From positions 18,504,542-18,568,541 of the forward strand of contig OY821791.1 in NCBI GenBank assembly GCA_963682175.1: DNA of 64,000 nucleotides, given 5' to 3'. The translations under genes and the position numbers were made by a program. Position 1 is the first letter of the stretch; the number at the start of each line of letters is the position of its first letter. This stretch comes from Triglochin maritima. Lineage: Eukaryota; Streptophyta; Magnoliopsida; Alismatales; Juncaginaceae. The notes under the pieces are model-generated. The model ran no database searches, was not told where the DNA came from, and saw only the letters and a list, made by a program, of their open reading frames with translations. Of the stretch, positions 43,351 through 54,524 are shown piece after piece.

Positions 43351-44393
43351 ATCACGATGCCACCTGAATCCACCTCAGGCTCCACGCCTCCACCTCTCCA
43401 GCTCCACGACTCCACCACTCCAAGACTCTAACTCTGCAGATCGCATCTGACGGCTGCACCTCTCCAACTCGGCAACTCCCATCTCTAGTCCACTGTCCAC
43501 CTTCCCTCTCGGCCTCCCCTGCTCCACCTCGACTACGGCTCTCCACATGCACGCGGCACGCCTTCACGGCTTCCTCGATTGCAATCCACCCACTTCACCC
43601 GGCTAAAGGTAAGATGCTTTAGTTTATTCTTTCATCCTATGTTTTTCTTATTACATTACATTAGCAAATGGTTTATCGCAACAAAACTTTCTTTATCGTT
43701 AAAATTTAGAATAATGTTGTTGACTTGTCAAATTTAGCTATTCCATTAGTTGTTGAAAAGAAGCCTCTAGTGAAAGTTTCTTTTACTTACATATAAGGTT
43801 GTCATTAAGTACGTCTTCAGTTAGGTGGGATAATACGCATTCACCTGATTAAAGGAAACCTAAATTTTGTTCCCTCCTTTTATAACAGATAATAAATGAA
43901 AAATAATACTGCTAGAGGTAAAGCCAGTGATGAAATAAAGCATAAGGGAATATTCACAATAATGAAGCATACATTTTCATATTTTATGAAGTTGTTGAAC
44001 TTAGCTTTGGCCAAATAAATATAGACTAACGTAGTTACATGGAAGCATGAAGAAAACGAATATCCAAAACCCAAAACAATTTATTCCCAAATTTCAACAA
44101 TCCCTTCTGTTGGTGTGTGATACGATACTAGTCTCGCACACAAAGATTGAATGTGAGAGCTTGCTCTCCAGTCTCGCCTTTGATCCTTGGGGGTTCCTAT
44201 GAATGTGTAAGATCCATCATTTTTCTTGAATTGCATCCTCTTCTTGATTTAGTGTTTGATTACGAATTTTGATTGAAGAATAAAATAGCTCCTCTTATTT
44301 AGTGTTTGCTATTGAAAAATATGATCATTCTGTTGTTTTAGAATATGGAGTTTGATCACAACTCCATTCAATTTTTTTGTTTTTCAATCATGA

Positions 44394-44654
44394 ATGGATA
44401 TGTTTTTGATTAAAAAACCCAAAGAAGCCCAACCACCGGAAAAGCGTACTCCAGTTGAAATAAATTTAGCTGAGTTAGTATCAGATCCAGGAGAAAGAAA
44501 GCAAATTTCTGAATTTCATCCTACTCTACATAATGAAATTCGTAGAGAATATTACTTAAGAAGACCTTACCGCCCTTCTGATCCTAAGTATGAGTTCCCA
44601 CAAACCAAGACTGGTGCCAAAATGCGACGTTCAACACCGAATGATTCAGTGAAT
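44394..44654 (+). pseudogene. hAT transposase N-terminus, TTF-type zinc finger
   Basis: MDMFLIKKPKEAQPPEKRT, then LVSDPGERKQISEFHPTLHN, REYYLRRPYRPSDPKYEFPQ and TKTGAKMRR: the start of the TTF zinc finger in ZMYM1-like plant hAT proteins. The domain stops where the CACTA scrap enters at 44655, before its Cys residues. The second copy at 53706 has the same sequence with more stops. Confidence 0.75.
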
Positions 44655-44750
44655 AGACGTCGGCCGTAGTAACGACCGACGTCTTTTCTATCCTCTCCCT
44701 ACTAGACGTCGGCCGTTTGGGCGACGATTAAAGCCTATTCTGCACTAGTG
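44655..44750 (-). mobile_element. CACTA end remnant
   Basis: The complement begins CACTAGTGCAGAATAGGC and carries two GACGTCGGCCG motifs and an inverted ACGACCGACGTC unit, so it looks like one subterminal end of a different CACTA family. The matching other end and duplication are absent. About 400 bp of hAT sequence present in the other copy (53970-54370) is missing here. Confidence 0.65.
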
Positions 44751-45165
44751 AAAAATGGAGAAACCATATTTCTACTCGACAACTTGCAGGACTTTGAATT
44801 TGTCTTTTGTTTACATTTGATGAGAAATATCTTAGGACTGACTAATGATCTCTCAGTGGCATGACAAAGAAAAGACCAAGACATTATTAATATCTTGGAT
44901 TTAGTGGCAGTGGCAAAACAAAGTCTACAAGAAATGAGAGAAGAAGGATGGGATTCTATATTAGAGCAAACTACCTAGTTCTGCACAAACACATGATGTT
45001 ATGGATCCTATAATGTCTGAATTGTATCGGCCTCGAGGGCGTTCTCGTCGAAGAGTGGAGAAATTTTCTAGTGTGTATCATTATCATGTTGAAATATTCC
45101 ACACAGTAGTTGATATGCAACTTCAAGAGTTGAACAACCGTTTCACAAAGGGGAGCACAAAGTTA
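44751..45165 (+). pseudogene. hAT transposase middle part, copy 1
   Basis: Matches 54380 onwards and the tandem units: LDNLQDFEFVFC-type sequence, a stop in DLSVA, then REEGWDSILEQTT, a stop, and RPRGRSRRRVEKFSSVYHYH. It ends at AQSYN-like sequence at 45165, where LTR sequence takes over. No hAT dimerisation region is left. Confidence 0.75.
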
Positions 45166-45236
45166 TAATAGAACTCTTCCTCCTCTTTTGTCACCCACCC
45201 ATTGTGTGGTGTCCATTCTCTGTACTTAGAGTTCAA
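45166..45236 (+). repeat. LTR fragment, related to 47210-48394
   Basis: ATAGAACTCTTCCTCCTCTT through TACTTAGAGTT matches 47762-47830 of the solo LTR. It is fused directly to the hAT copy, a probable deletion or recombination junction. Confidence 0.8.
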
Positions 45237-45869
45237 TAAAACAAACAAATGTCAAAAACTTTGCAATGCATTTGTAAAGCCGATCTTAGAATCAAGATGT
45301 AATTCACAATGTACCCAACATGTTTACCTGAGGAAGGGGGTTCGTGGCCTGCCAGTCCATTTACCTGCTTCTCCAGCGACTTTAATCGGGCCCAAAGTTG
45401 CTCTAGGTCGTGAACTCGGTGTTGAAGGTTAAAGACAGATTGAAGAAGTAACTCTGCCAGAGGGTGATTACTCTTTAGGTTATAGGCTAGCATTTCCTTG
45501 TACAAAAAATGTGCAATGGTGGGCGTTCTTCCAAAAAAACCAAAAGGCATCCTACAGAAACAAAAAACAAAAGACCAAAAGGGAAAATAATGAAGAAAGA
45601 TCACCGTGTTTAGAGGAGTCAGGCCACAAAAATACCAGGGACCGCCCAAGTTGGACATACCAACTTTCTCGCGCTTAGACCGAAGCCTGCCTAATCAGTT
45701 TGGTAGCTTTATTAGAAGAGGCTTCATGTTGACGTAACGGAAGTGGAGGTGATTGTTTGGGAAACGGGGAAGATGGAGGAGTTTTGGAGTGTTGGTTTTG
45801 CACCTCTTCATCTCGGCGGGAACAATTTTTGGGGGAACGCGATGAATGGGTTTTTTGCTTGGATGTCAT
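45237..45869 (-). pseudogene. Unrecognised retroelement-like frame
   Basis: Minus strand: MTSKQKTHSSRSPKNCSRRD at 45869, a Pro/Ser-rich part, a stop, then GFFGRTPTIAHFLYKEMLAY and a coiled coil (ELLLQSVFNLQHRVHDLEQLWARL). The layout, a basic start followed by a helical end, recalls the extra ORFs of plant LTR elements, but I cannot name a family. Nothing next to it supports a host gene. Confidence 0.3.
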
Positions 45870-46041
45870 TTTGAACACTATATAATAATACATTGGGACA
45901 AGACATTAGTGAATTATTTGAATCGATGCATCCAAACAAATTTCGTCATAATATGGGCTTGTGTCGATTCTGAGTCGAATCCAAGCAGCCCAGACGCACA
46001 ATCCAAGAAAGATATTCGAATATCTCATGGAAGTTAATTCA

Positions 46042-46230
46042 CTTCACCAAAACAAAGAGCGGTCATCGGTTAAATGACCCAGATTATTTCTTGAAACGAG
46101 CTAGGTTTACCCGGTCCAATGAACTAGGTTGTTTTGTGTTACGACCCAGGTTTTTTCGTCAAACGACACAAGTTGTTTTGTGGTACGACCCAAGTTGTTT
46201 TGATTGGACAACCCAAGATGGTTTTTCCAA
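46042..46230 (+). repeat. Imperfect ~35-bp tandem repeats
   Basis: ACGACCCAGGTTNTTTT-like phrases recur at about 46076, 46112, 46140, 46176 and 46210. Short non-coding array. Confidence 0.55.
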
Positions 46231-47209
46231 TGAATAATCAATTTTGTTGTACTGCATTTTTTTACTTAGATTATTATAATAGACGTAATTTTCTGAGGCA
46301 ATTGAGTGTTTTGCAAGATATTTATGTAATGTTTCATTTTGTAGCATAGAATGCAAATTTTATTTATAAAGTCTTATCTCTTTATTTCATCGTCCTTTGT
46401 CCCATCCTGTGACGGTTCTTGGTTGTCCCACTAGAGGAATGAGTTGTCCCAAGATGGGACTTACCCGTCCCAGTAGGGTGTGTCAGAATCGATGGCCCTT
46501 TAATCACTAAACTAAATGTGGAATTACAATGACTAAATAAAGGATTAAGAGATGAGACAATTGCAAACCATAAAATCGTTGACACCGAAATTTAGAGAGG
46601 TTTGGCACCGCACCCCGGTCCTAGTCCTCCTCACAGCCTCGTGTGATCGCCCTAGCCTTGCTTACAGTTCTACTAACCAATCTCCATTCTAGGCCAAGAT
46701 CAACGTCGTTGACAAGACCGGGCCTCGCCAACAACCTCACCTCACTCATGTCTCCTCTCACAATCCAAGAGGGAGCTTCCCTGAATCTTTACAACTCTTT
46801 GGTGATTCTTGGATATGCAAGTTGAATCACAATCTACCACTATATACTTGATCACATTTGGATATTGAATTGGAATGCATATGCAAGTGGTGATGTTTTG
46901 GCTTTAGTCTAGAAGAATGAGAAGGTTTGTGGATTAAGAGCACAAAGATAATAGATTAATGAAGAGTGTAAAGAGGGTGTTTGTGTCTCTTGAGTGGTGT
47001 TTATATAGGCTTCAAAGCTTAGAAATCCATTGGGGAGGTGGTGAACAAATGGACCAATGAGAAGCAATGATTTCCCATCATAGGCCTCAGACGTCCTGGT
47101 GCAGGACTGACTAGTCCCAAACCTATAATAAATTGTCCCAAATAGGCATCCACATATCAGGACCCTTTACGTCTCGGGTGGGACACTCACGTCCTGAGAA
47201 AGTTTGTCA
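46231..47209 (+). other. Unclassified repeat DNA, split by the solo LTR
   Basis: Recurrent GTCCCA/TGGGAC phrases at 46400-46500 and 47090-47200 continue on the far side of the solo LTR (48420-48560), so the LTR inserted into one element. A TTTATATAGG motif at about 47001 may be a promoter. No gene found. Confidence 0.45.
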
Positions 47210-48394
47210 TGATTAGTAGCACATCATGCATCATATTCATATACATCCTTAATTTTACCCAAATATTGTGCTACTCGAGTGTTTATTGTTATATTTCAGG
47301 TATTACGTAATAAAGAAGAGAAGGAAAGAGAAAAAAGGACTGAAATGCAAGAAAAAAGGACTTACATGAAGCAAAATGGACCTCTTGGTCCCACACAAAG
47401 ACCTATTTGCAAGAGGGAAGGACCTGAACGTAAGCCCAAAAGGACCAAATAGCAAACCGAGAAACGCCACACCATCATAAGGAGTACTTTGGCAATTAGA
47501 TCCAGGCCCAGACTCCAATTACCGATCTGAGTGCACCCTACGTGATGAATGGAAGCACTAAAGAAGATATCCGACAATGGTTCCAATCTGAGAAAAAGTG
47601 ACCGCCAATTGGTGGCCCAAGACTGCCAATTAGCAGTCCTTTTTTTCAGAATCTGACTCGGTTTCGCGTGGATATGGTTTATGTGTTTATTTTTATTCTT
47701 GGAATGTTTCATTAGTTCCACATTGGGGCATTGTCCATAGTTTCCTTTTTTCATGCCTATAAATAGAACTCTTCCTCCTCTTTTGTCATCCACCCATTGC
47801 GTGGTGGCCATTCTCTCTACTTAGAGTTAAGCCTTGGAGCAAAACTCAAGTGGAGAATAATGCTACTTGTAATGTGAGTCATGCAAATAAAATAATTCTT
47901 CATAGTTTTATTTTATTGTTGTCTCTTTTAGGTCTTAGCTTAATTTTGTTTTGGTACTTCCCATGCTTGTTTAGGTTCTTAATAACCAACCTGTTTATGC
48001 TCATGTTAATCAACTAGGTTAGTGATTTGGATGATAGGTCATGCCACAACCATTAGGTACTTCCGATGCATAAAAACACAACCTACACTTGTGCTCTATT
48101 GAATGCATTCTTCACGACTTTATTTGATGTGTACATACACTCCACCCCTTGGGGGGTTTTATTCTTGATTCTCATCTTGCTTTGATAGTACTTAGTTTCG
48201 TTTCAATTCCTCTTGCTTTTGTCTTCCTTGTTTGCTAGTTTAGTGTAGCTTAGCTTAGTTTAATCAACTTCTTCTCCTTTTTTCCCACTTGATTTCCCAA
48301 GAACTAGAGTCGACACACCTCCCTGTGGATCGACCCATACTTGCCCCATCTTCACCGACGACTGTGCACTTGCGGTTATACATATTTTCAATCA
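47210..48394 (+). repeat. Solo LTR, diverged relative of the Athila-like LTR
   Basis: Begins TGATTAGTAGC and ends TTTTCAATCA, with the conserved TATA box (47758-47765), the GTGCACTTGCGGT block (48364-48376) and the CCTTGGGGGG region. About 1.19 kb. No clear 5-bp duplication (tgtca versus agtgc), so the left end is less sure. Confidence 0.75.
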
Positions 48395-48740
48395 AGTGCC
48401 GCTATTGATGACTCTATTCCCCGTAGGGTCAAGTCAGTCCCGCATGGGACGTACATGTCTCGGTCGGGATGCAAGAGTTGCTTGCATATGACAAAATTGC
48501 ATCCCTAGCGGGATTGGTGCGTCCCAGCACCGGACGGGAGCATCCTGAACCGAGACTAAATTTGCATGAATAGGCTTCCATGTATTTGGTCCCTTTTGTA
48601 ATGATGGATGGAAGAGGGAAAAGAAATTAAGAGAAAAATTCCCTTCTCAATGTATGACATAAAAACAAGGAAAATTCTGACGTAAGATATCCTTTCAATT
48701 GAATTTTTGACGACAATTTCTTCTTGAATACAAAAAAAAT
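48395..48740. other. Continuation of the split repeat, no gene
   Basis: GTCCCGCATGGGACG and related phrases match the left side of the solo LTR. Confidence 0.4.
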
Positions 48741-49547
48741 CACTGGATATTCTTGTGTGACTCGTTAATTCTGTTTATTCCGATTCTCTTCATTAATTAC
48801 ATAAAGATTCCAACAGGTTAGTGCGACCAAAAGGAAAGTTGGGATGATAAGCATCTCAAAGTAGAAGACAAATAAAATTCCAAAAATACAATTTCAATAT
48901 ATTTAAATCTTCAGGTTACATACACACACAAACTGTATGGACAGAATCAGAAAGATTTTGAACAGAAATATTATCTTCATCTTGGTATATTGGTATGCCG
49001 GAATGACATTTTGGATGGAAACAAAAATATGACAACAAATGTTCATTGTGCAAAAAAAATACTGAATTCCATGTCGAGGAGCCCATGTCTTGATGGTCTT
49101 CATCAAAAGTGCTAAGTGTGATTGGTTTCCATGAAAATGGTTTTTGAAATAATAGAAGTACAACTTCACTTGTAATGTTGTGCATGAAGAAAACGTTTTG
49201 AGGAGATCTAGATAAAAATAGGGCTCGGTCATTTAGACTAGTTTGCAGGCATATGGTTTTAACCAAACTATTCCCACAAACCACTCTAATTAAAGCATAT
49301 TGGATTTGCTAAGTGTTTTCTCGAGAAGCCAATCTAACATCAGAAGGGTTTTCCAACAAACCAAGCTAACACCAAATCAATGGGAAGTGAGTCCTCCAAT
49401 GATATGCAGTCAATCGCCTGCAAGTGCACTAGATAATATGGTTAAGCTCCATAGTTTGTCAGCTTCTTACTAGCACCCAGTGGATTATGTCTACCAGAGT
49501 CCTCCTATTATTGTACTAATGATCATTGTAGTGTTGGAAGGTCATTT
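48741..49547 (-). repeat. Left arm of a long inverted repeat
   Basis: Reverse complement of 49820-50383, diverged and with extra bases. Shared landmarks are CACTGGATATTCTTGTG, TTCCATGTCNAGGAGCCCAT, GGTTAAGCTCCATAGT and GTGTTGGAAGG. The minus strand has a decayed frame with DEDHQDMGSSTWNSV, which mirrors DEDNRDMGSWTWNSV in the right arm. Confidence 0.8.
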
Positions 49548-49819
49548 TTTCATGATGTAAACGAACTTAAATGACACTGGATGTGGGAGTAAGAACGACA
49601 ACGAACACATGAAGGCACGGATCACCAAAATTAGACCAGCAATGGGGAGGAATTTATAGACCCCTTAAATGGTGTACTATAAGGTCACGTCCAATCACAT
49701 TAAGTTGTCAACAACTGACATGTCGATTTTATTCATCTGCGGTGTGACTTTCTATTTCTCGGATATTTTACGACGTTTCGTTTCATTAGATTTAAAGCAC
49801 CAAAGGTGTCATCATCAAC
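49548..49819. other. Loop of the inverted repeat
   Basis: About 270 bp without a gene; it leads straight into the MAFQH start at 49822 and may be its promoter. Confidence 0.4.
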
Positions 49820-50383
49820 AAATGGCCTTCCAACACTACAATGGTCACTACTCCAACGATGATGAGGATTATATAATTGGATGACCCTGGGTAACATAAC
49901 CCACCAGACGTTGGCGAGAAGTTTTCGTACTATGGAGCTTAACCCTATTATCTGATGCGCTTACAAGTATTAGTTTGGTGTGCTAGAAAATCATTGTGAC
50001 ATTATATTGGGTTGCAAGAAAACTCATTTGAAGTTAGATTTGCTTGGTAGAACCAATATGTGTTAATTAGATTTGTTTGCTGGAACTACCAAACCCATCT
50101 TACGAAAAAATATACGGACCCCCTCCTGATGAAGACAATCGAGACATGGGCTCCTGGACATGGAATTCAGTCTATATCTTTTGCACAAGTTGTCATTGTC
50201 GTCTTCCTATTTTTGGCACAAAATACTTGTCATCGAGTGTATGTAATCTGAAGATTTGAATTAATTGAAATTGTACTTTTGGAATGTTATTTGTCTGCTA
50301 ATCTAAATGTTTATCAACAAAATTTCATGAATGAAGAGAATTGGAATAAATAGAATTAATAAGTCACACAAGAATATCCAGTG
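49820..50383 (+). repeat. Right arm of the long inverted repeat
   Basis: Pairs with 48741-49547; the outer edge CCAGTG at 50378-50383 mirrors CACTGG at 48741. Confidence 0.8.
49822..49884 (+). pseudogene. Start of a GRF-type gene (MAFQH family)
   Basis: A 20-codon frame, MAFQHYNGHYSNDDEDYIIG then TGA. It shares start and spacing with the GRF gene in the CACTA composite (MAFQHNESDYSSDEA), including a run of identical bases ATGGCCTTCCAACAC. No zinc finger follows in the next kilobase, so this is a 5' remnant, perhaps one exon. The shared origin is inferred from this short stretch. Confidence 0.5.
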
Positions 50384-50677
50384 GAATATTCATCATTGGA
50401 GTTCAAAAAGATGCCTCAAAACTCAACACCGATTATGGCAGCCAAACCCCCCTTAACATTTCATCACAACTACCCAAAAAGTAATTAAAATAGGCACAAT
50501 AAGCAGTGGCATTTCTTCAAAAAACCATTTTAGATTCTCGACATCCAAACAGTCCCATAGTTGCATGATCCACAAGTCGCCCTTTATAATAACATTTATC
50601 ACTATTATTACACACACATCTAGTATCCTGCTTGTTCTTGTGGATAATATTGTTCGAAAATGTGCATAAAGACGTGA
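49849..50677 (+). repeat. Direct copy of 42156-42983
   Basis: See 42156-42983. The unit includes a conserved frame LPNPSYEKIYGPPPDEDNRD of unknown meaning in both copies. Confidence 0.92.
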
Positions 50678-51340
50678 TGACCGGTTTACCAAATTCTTCA
50701 ACCAAGCGAGCTCCAATACTAGCAACCTGGAGTTTGGAGGTGGGGGGTTGTTCCTCGCCGGACTTGGGGTCGCCTTAGGGTGGGACTTGGAGATTTAGTG
50801 GTTGATTAAAGGAGCTAAGGGTTTTTTTGGTTTGGAGGTCGTGGGGCTATTTTGGACATATAAGGTTCAGATGTATTAAAACATATTAAATTTGTTGCCT
50901 TAAAAGAACCCCTACAGTGAGTGGCCTTATGGAACATTTGGCCACCATGCTTTGGCTCTCTAATTTATTCTCCCTATTTTTCTTAATAAAGCCCACCAAT
51001 GTTTAAACTTCTGCGTAGTTAAGGAAATAGAATACATGCCCATGCATGTGAAAACTTTAAGAAACGTAACTCGAGCATCAATTTTGCCATAATTGAAGCT
51101 AAAAAATACACTGTCCCTCCATTTTTTTTAAGAAAACACACACAGCAAGTATCACTTTCTTTGTATATTGAGGCAATAAAATATACATGCACATGAAAAA
51201 AAGTTAGACAACGTTACCCGAGTATCAACTTCCTGTTAGTTGAGGCAATAGAATACTTTGATATTATAGTATCAATTCCTCATAATTTAGGTGCTAAAAT
51301 TCATGAGCAATAATTTTAATTTAGTTTAATGGGACTTCTC
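50678..51340. other. No gene recognised
   Basis: AT-rich DNA. Two related phrases (CATGCACATGAAAAAAAGTTA; CATGCATGTGAAAACTTTAAG) about 140 bp apart suggest old repeats. Confidence 0.4.
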
Positions 51341-51460
51341 AATACTACAAAAATAGTTTTTGTCGGTGAACATTTTCCAATGGAAAATCTTTCGGAAATA
51401 TTACAGACGGAAATGTCATCGGACTAAGCATCAAATCAGTCGGTATGGAGTGACTTTTCA
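51341..51460 (+). mobile_element. Possible CACTA end remnant
   Basis: TACTACAAAAATAG followed by TTGTCGGTGAACATTTTCC, TTTCGGAAATATTAC and GACGGAAATGTCATCGG resembles a CACTA terminus with its CGGAAAT subterminal motifs, with the first C changed to T. No partner end seen. Confidence 0.4.
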
Positions 51461-51551
51461 TTTTGGCGCTGAAGAGGTGGATCCAATTCGAGGAAAATCC
51501 CAAACCCCTCCAACCCTAATGGGTGTAAATGTCTCACCCCCCAAATTTCCT

Positions 51552-51574
51552 CCCCCCCCCCCCCCCCCCCCCCC
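51552..51574 (+). repeat. Poly-C run, 23 bases
   Basis: Uninterrupted C23 inside a pyrimidine-rich stretch. Confidence 0.95.
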
Positions 51575-52287
51575 GACACTGACTCCAATGATATCTACGC
51601 TCTCGGTGGCAACATCCATCTGCATGTTTGGGTCCTCTACAACCACCACCACTCCACTCCCTCCGACACATCTTCTTCCTCTTCTTTCTCAATTCGTTTC
51701 TTCTTTGATTCGTTGATTAAGGTTTTTAATCAAGTTGGTCTTAATGCTAGAAATATCAAGATTTGTTGTGAACTTATGCCTCTACTTGGGCCCTTACTGT
51801 GTGCTCTCTTTGAAGATTTGTAGGAAAGTACTTATATTTTCCCACTTTATTGAGGAAATATGAGAGGTTGTGTTTCCAAAGTTTGTTTTCTTGATGTGTA
51901 GAAAGTTTAATTCGTGTCAACATCATTTCTTCTAAATGATTTGTACCTTTTTTGTTGTGAAAATTGAATTTTCATGATTTCTCAGTTGATACATTGAAAC
52001 ATTCAAAGTTCTTATGGTTTGAGAAAGGAGCACCACTAGATGGTCGTAGTTATGTAATATCTTACAGACTCAAAGTTTGGAACTTGACTTACACATAAGT
52101 CATTTTCTAAAATGCATCTTTACTTGCAGAAAAGCGTGTCTAACAGGTATTGTCGATTTGTGCTCTTAGATCTTTTCGAAAAGAAGAAAGGTATATTAAT
52201 ATTTTTAAAATTATAATATTAAGTGTAATTTTGAGAATTCCAATTTAGTGTATTTCTTGAATTTTAGCACAACTAGATGTAAAGACA
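51575..52287. other. No gene recognised
   Basis: Short CT-rich part, then AT-rich unique-looking DNA up to the hAT duplication. Confidence 0.4.
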
Positions 52288-52295
52288 TATACAAT
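52288..52295. repeat. hAT target-site duplication, left copy
   Basis: tatacaat, identical to 60121-60128. Eight bases is the hAT duplication length. Confidence 0.95.
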
Positions 52296-53705
52296 CACGG
52301 GCGGACCTAGGCCTAGAATTGTAAAATTGATGTTAGATATTAAGCAAGATTATTGTGTGCCCACGCTACCAATCAAGTTTGTGAGTCTGTGATCAACTCA
52401 CAATAGAATAGAGAGGTAAAAAGTTATAAACCCCACCAAACCATTGCTAATTTCTGATGTGGGATTTGTTGGACTGTGTTGTATAAACTCAAAAATCATA
52501 CATTATCTTTAACATCATCTCCAATCTCCTTAATCCCTACAAACCATATCCCTATCTCCACCTCCACCCCCAAATCCCTATTTCTCCTCCACCCTCAAAT
52601 CCCTATTTCTGTCCACACCTCCACCTCCACCCCCAAATTCCTGTTTCTCCACGAGATTACGATGCCACCTGAATCCACCTCAGGCTCCACTCCTCCACCT
52701 CTCCAGCTCCACGACTCCACCTCTCCAAGACTCCAACTCCGCAAATGGCATCTGACGGCTCCACCTCTCCAACTCGGCAACTCCCATCTCCAGTCCACTG
52801 TCCACCTGCCCTCTCGGCCTCTCCTGCTCAACCTCCACTACACCTCTCCACACGCATGCGGCATGCCTTCACGTCTTCCCCGACTGCAATCCACCCACTT
52901 CACCTGGCTGAAGGTAAGATGCTTTAGTTTATTCTTTCATCTTATGTTTTTCTTATTACTTTACATTAGCAAATGGTTTATCACAACAAAACTTTCTTTA
53001 TCGTTAAAATTTAGAATAATGTTGTTGACTTGTTAAATTTAGCTATTCTATTAGTTGTTGAAAAGAAGCCTCAAGTGAAAGTCTCTTTTATCTTACATCT
53101 AAGGTTGTCATTAAGTACGTCTTCAGTTAGGTGGGATAATATGCATTCACCTAATTAAAGCAAACCTGAATTTCGTTCCCTCCTTTTTAACAGATAACAA
53201 ATGAAAAATAATACTGCTAGAGGTAAAGCCAGTGATGAAATAAAGCATAAGGGAATATTCACAATAATGAAGCGTACATTTTCATATTTTATGAAGTTGT
53301 TGAATTTAGCTTTGGCCAAATAAATATAGACTAACATAGTTACATGGAAGCATGAAAAAAATGAATATCCAAAACCCAAAACAATTTATTCCCAAATTTC
53401 CACAATCCCTTCTCTTGGTGTGTGGGACGATACTAATTTCACCAAGAGAGATTGAATGTGTGTGGGACGGCGAGACTTGCTCTCTAGTCTCGCCTTTGAT
53501 CCTTGGGGGTTCCTATGAATGTGTAAGATCAATCATTTTTCTTGAATTGCATCCTCTTCTTGATTTAGTGTTTGATTACGAATTTTGATTGAAGAAAAAA
53601 ATAGCACCTCTTATTTAGTGTTTGCTTTTGAAAAATATGATCATTGTGTTGTTTTAGAGTATGGAGATTGATCACAACTCCATTCAATTTTTGTTTTTCA
53701 GTTAG

Positions 53706-54524
53706 GAATGGATAAGTTTTTGATTAAAAAACCCTAAGAAGCACAACCACCAGAAAAGCGTACTCGAGTTGAAATAAATTTAGCTGAGTTAGTATCAGAT
53801 CCAGGAGAAAGAAAGCAAATTTCTTAATTTCATCCTACTCTATATTAATAGTATTCATAGAGAATATTACTTAAGAGGACCTTACTGCCCTTCTGATCCT
53901 AAGTTCTAGTTCCCACAAACCAAGACTGGTGCCAAAATGCGACGTTCGACACCGAATGGTTCAGTAAATTCAATGATTGGTTGGAATATAGTGTCACAAA
54001 AGATGATGCTTTCTGTCTTTATTGTTATTTGTTCAGCTCTTCTATGATGGAGAAAACATTTGTTTCGACAGGATTTAGAAATTGGAAAGATAAGATACGT
54101 CTAAATTCCCATGTTGGAGGGCCCGATAGTGCTCATAATCATGCCAGAATCAAGACTTGATATACTTTATGAACGGCAATCCAAAAAAATTGAAAAGCAC
54201 TTGAAATGGGAGAGATTGAAAGTGGGAGAGGATTGCATCATGAGACTACACTCAAAAGGCCAAGTGATACGTGTTGGGGTTCTCATAACGATGCTTTGAT
54301 AAATTTGAGTCTCATGTTTCGTTCTATTGTTGATGTACTTGAGATTATTAATGAAACTTCAAATTCTGGGGAAAAAGGAGAAACCATCATTCTACTCGAC
54401 AACTTGCAGGACTTTGAATTTGTCTTGTGTTTACATTTGATGAGAAAAATCTTAGGATTGACTACTGATCTCTCAGTGGCATTACAAAGAAAAGACCAAT
54501 ACATTATTAATGCCTTGGATTTCA
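53706..54524 (+). pseudogene. hAT transposase, N-terminal and middle part
   Basis: DKFLIKKP, a stop, then the TTF zinc-finger start (VEINLAELVSDPGERKQIS) and in other frames QFNDWLEYS-like sequence and FCLYCYLF with Cys residues (about 53965-54030). Later parts give CWGSHNDALINLSLMF, IDVLEIINETSNSGEKGE and ILLDNLQDFEFVLCLHLMRK, as in ZMYM1-like hAT proteins. At least six stops or shifts lie between 53735 and 54300. Copy 1 (44394) preserves part of this better. Confidence 0.8.

Larger units (their letters stand above)
42990..45165 (+). mobile_element. hAT element copy 1, 3'-truncated
   Basis: Starts with the terminal repeat CAGGGGCGGGCCTAGGCC, like the ends at 52296 and 60120. Its first 1.66 kb match 52296-53965. 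It then carries a CACTA scrap in place of about 400 bp, resumes as hAT coding sequence at 44751 and breaks off at 45165, where LTR sequence begins. The right terminus is missing. The eight bases before it (gacacaat) have no partner. Confidence 0.88.

Noticed and set aside
43138..43431. Pro/Ser-rich open frame in the hAT leader
   Set aside because: Created by the CCACCCCCAAATCCC minisatellite; the matching frame at 52476-53036 in the other copy diverges as expected for non-coding DNA.
47205..48399. 5-bp target duplication for the solo LTR at 47210
   Set aside because: tgtca and agtgc do not match; no alternative boundary gave a convincing pair, so none is claimed.
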